From Coriobacteriales bacterium (GTDB taxonomy: Bacteria > Actinomycetota > Coriobacteriia > Coriobacteriales > UBA8131), in contig JAISFJ010000108.1 in assembly GCA_031263665.1 (NCBI GenBank), positions 1 to 13,815 on the forward strand: a stretch of DNA of 13,815 nucleotides. Direction: 5' to 3'. Shown in pieces: positions 13,783 through 13,815 of the stretch. The position numbers and the translations under genes were made by a program. The first letter of the stretch is position 1. The number at the start of each line of letters is the position of its first letter. The notes under the pieces were generated by a model that was given only the letters and a program-made list of their open reading frames with translations, was not told the origin of the DNA and did no database searches.

Positions 13783-13815
13783 AGCACCGAAAGGTGTCAG
13801 GGGGACGTGCACCTT
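13783..13815. repeat. Left part of a palindrome cut by the window edge
   Basis: After the binding-protein stop, AGCACCGAAAGGTG is followed by TCAGGGGGACGTG and CACCTT, which ends the window. AAGGTG (13791-13796) pairs with CACCTT (13810-13815). If the palindrome is complete, the next bases should be TCGGTGCT. It may be a terminator or a dispersed repeat. Confidence 0.5.

Overview
The window looks like a chromosomal accessory locus of a moderately high-GC, Gram-positive anaerobe. My best guess is Coriobacteriia (Eggerthella-like Actinomycetota), at low confidence. The signs are single-membrane surface proteins (signal peptide, Ser/Thr/Asn-rich linker, C-terminal membrane helix with a basic tail, no LPXTG), a Tat-type lipoprotein, frequent TTG/GTG starts and stop/start overlaps. 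All credible genes are on the + strand.

Left part (1-2290). The window opens with an internally deleted copy of a surface-protein locus: a structured leader fused directly to the last codons of a surface-protein gene. A cluster of palindromes follows, then a near-consensus promoter buried in a perfect 17-bp inverted repeat. This drives an AT-richer gene for a solitary AAA ATPase with a C-terminal winged helix and a PD-(D/E)XK-like module (archaeal ATPase/DUF234 type), probably a transferred cargo gene. An AT-rich gap without a convincing gene follows.

Middle (2256-4700). A second copy of the leader sits behind a promoter whose spacer holds a run of 14 G, which suggests phase-variable transcription. 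It leads to a surface-protein gene that lacks a signal peptide and seems truncated at its 5' end. By eye its whole globular part aligns with the C-terminal part of the protein encoded at 9305-10615. A strong hairpin follows, then a small surface protein (3744-4598) with a conserved domain ending in an HCSxW motif.

Right part (4720-13746) is a compact seven-gene cluster: (1) a surface protein with an Ig-like domain carrying a six-cysteine insertion plus the HCSxW domain; (2) an ABC-2/YtrC-like permease with nine predicted helices and a large extracytoplasmic domain; (3) its YtrB-like ATPase; (4) an unusual protein joining a second six-cysteine Ig-like domain to a lipoprotein-like module; (5-7) a complete FecCD-type importer: permease, ATPase and Tat lipoprotein binding protein. 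Domains are shared between the surface proteins and gene 4. The genes therefore probably form one functional system: capture of an iron, haem, corrinoid or similar ligand at the surface, transfer to a binding lipoprotein and ATP-driven import, with a second ABC machine of unknown job. The substrate cannot be read from the sequence.

The locus is unusually rich in palindromes: one translated in frame at the start of the permease gene, one flanked by a 23-bp duplication of a stop/start junction, and one cut by the right edge.
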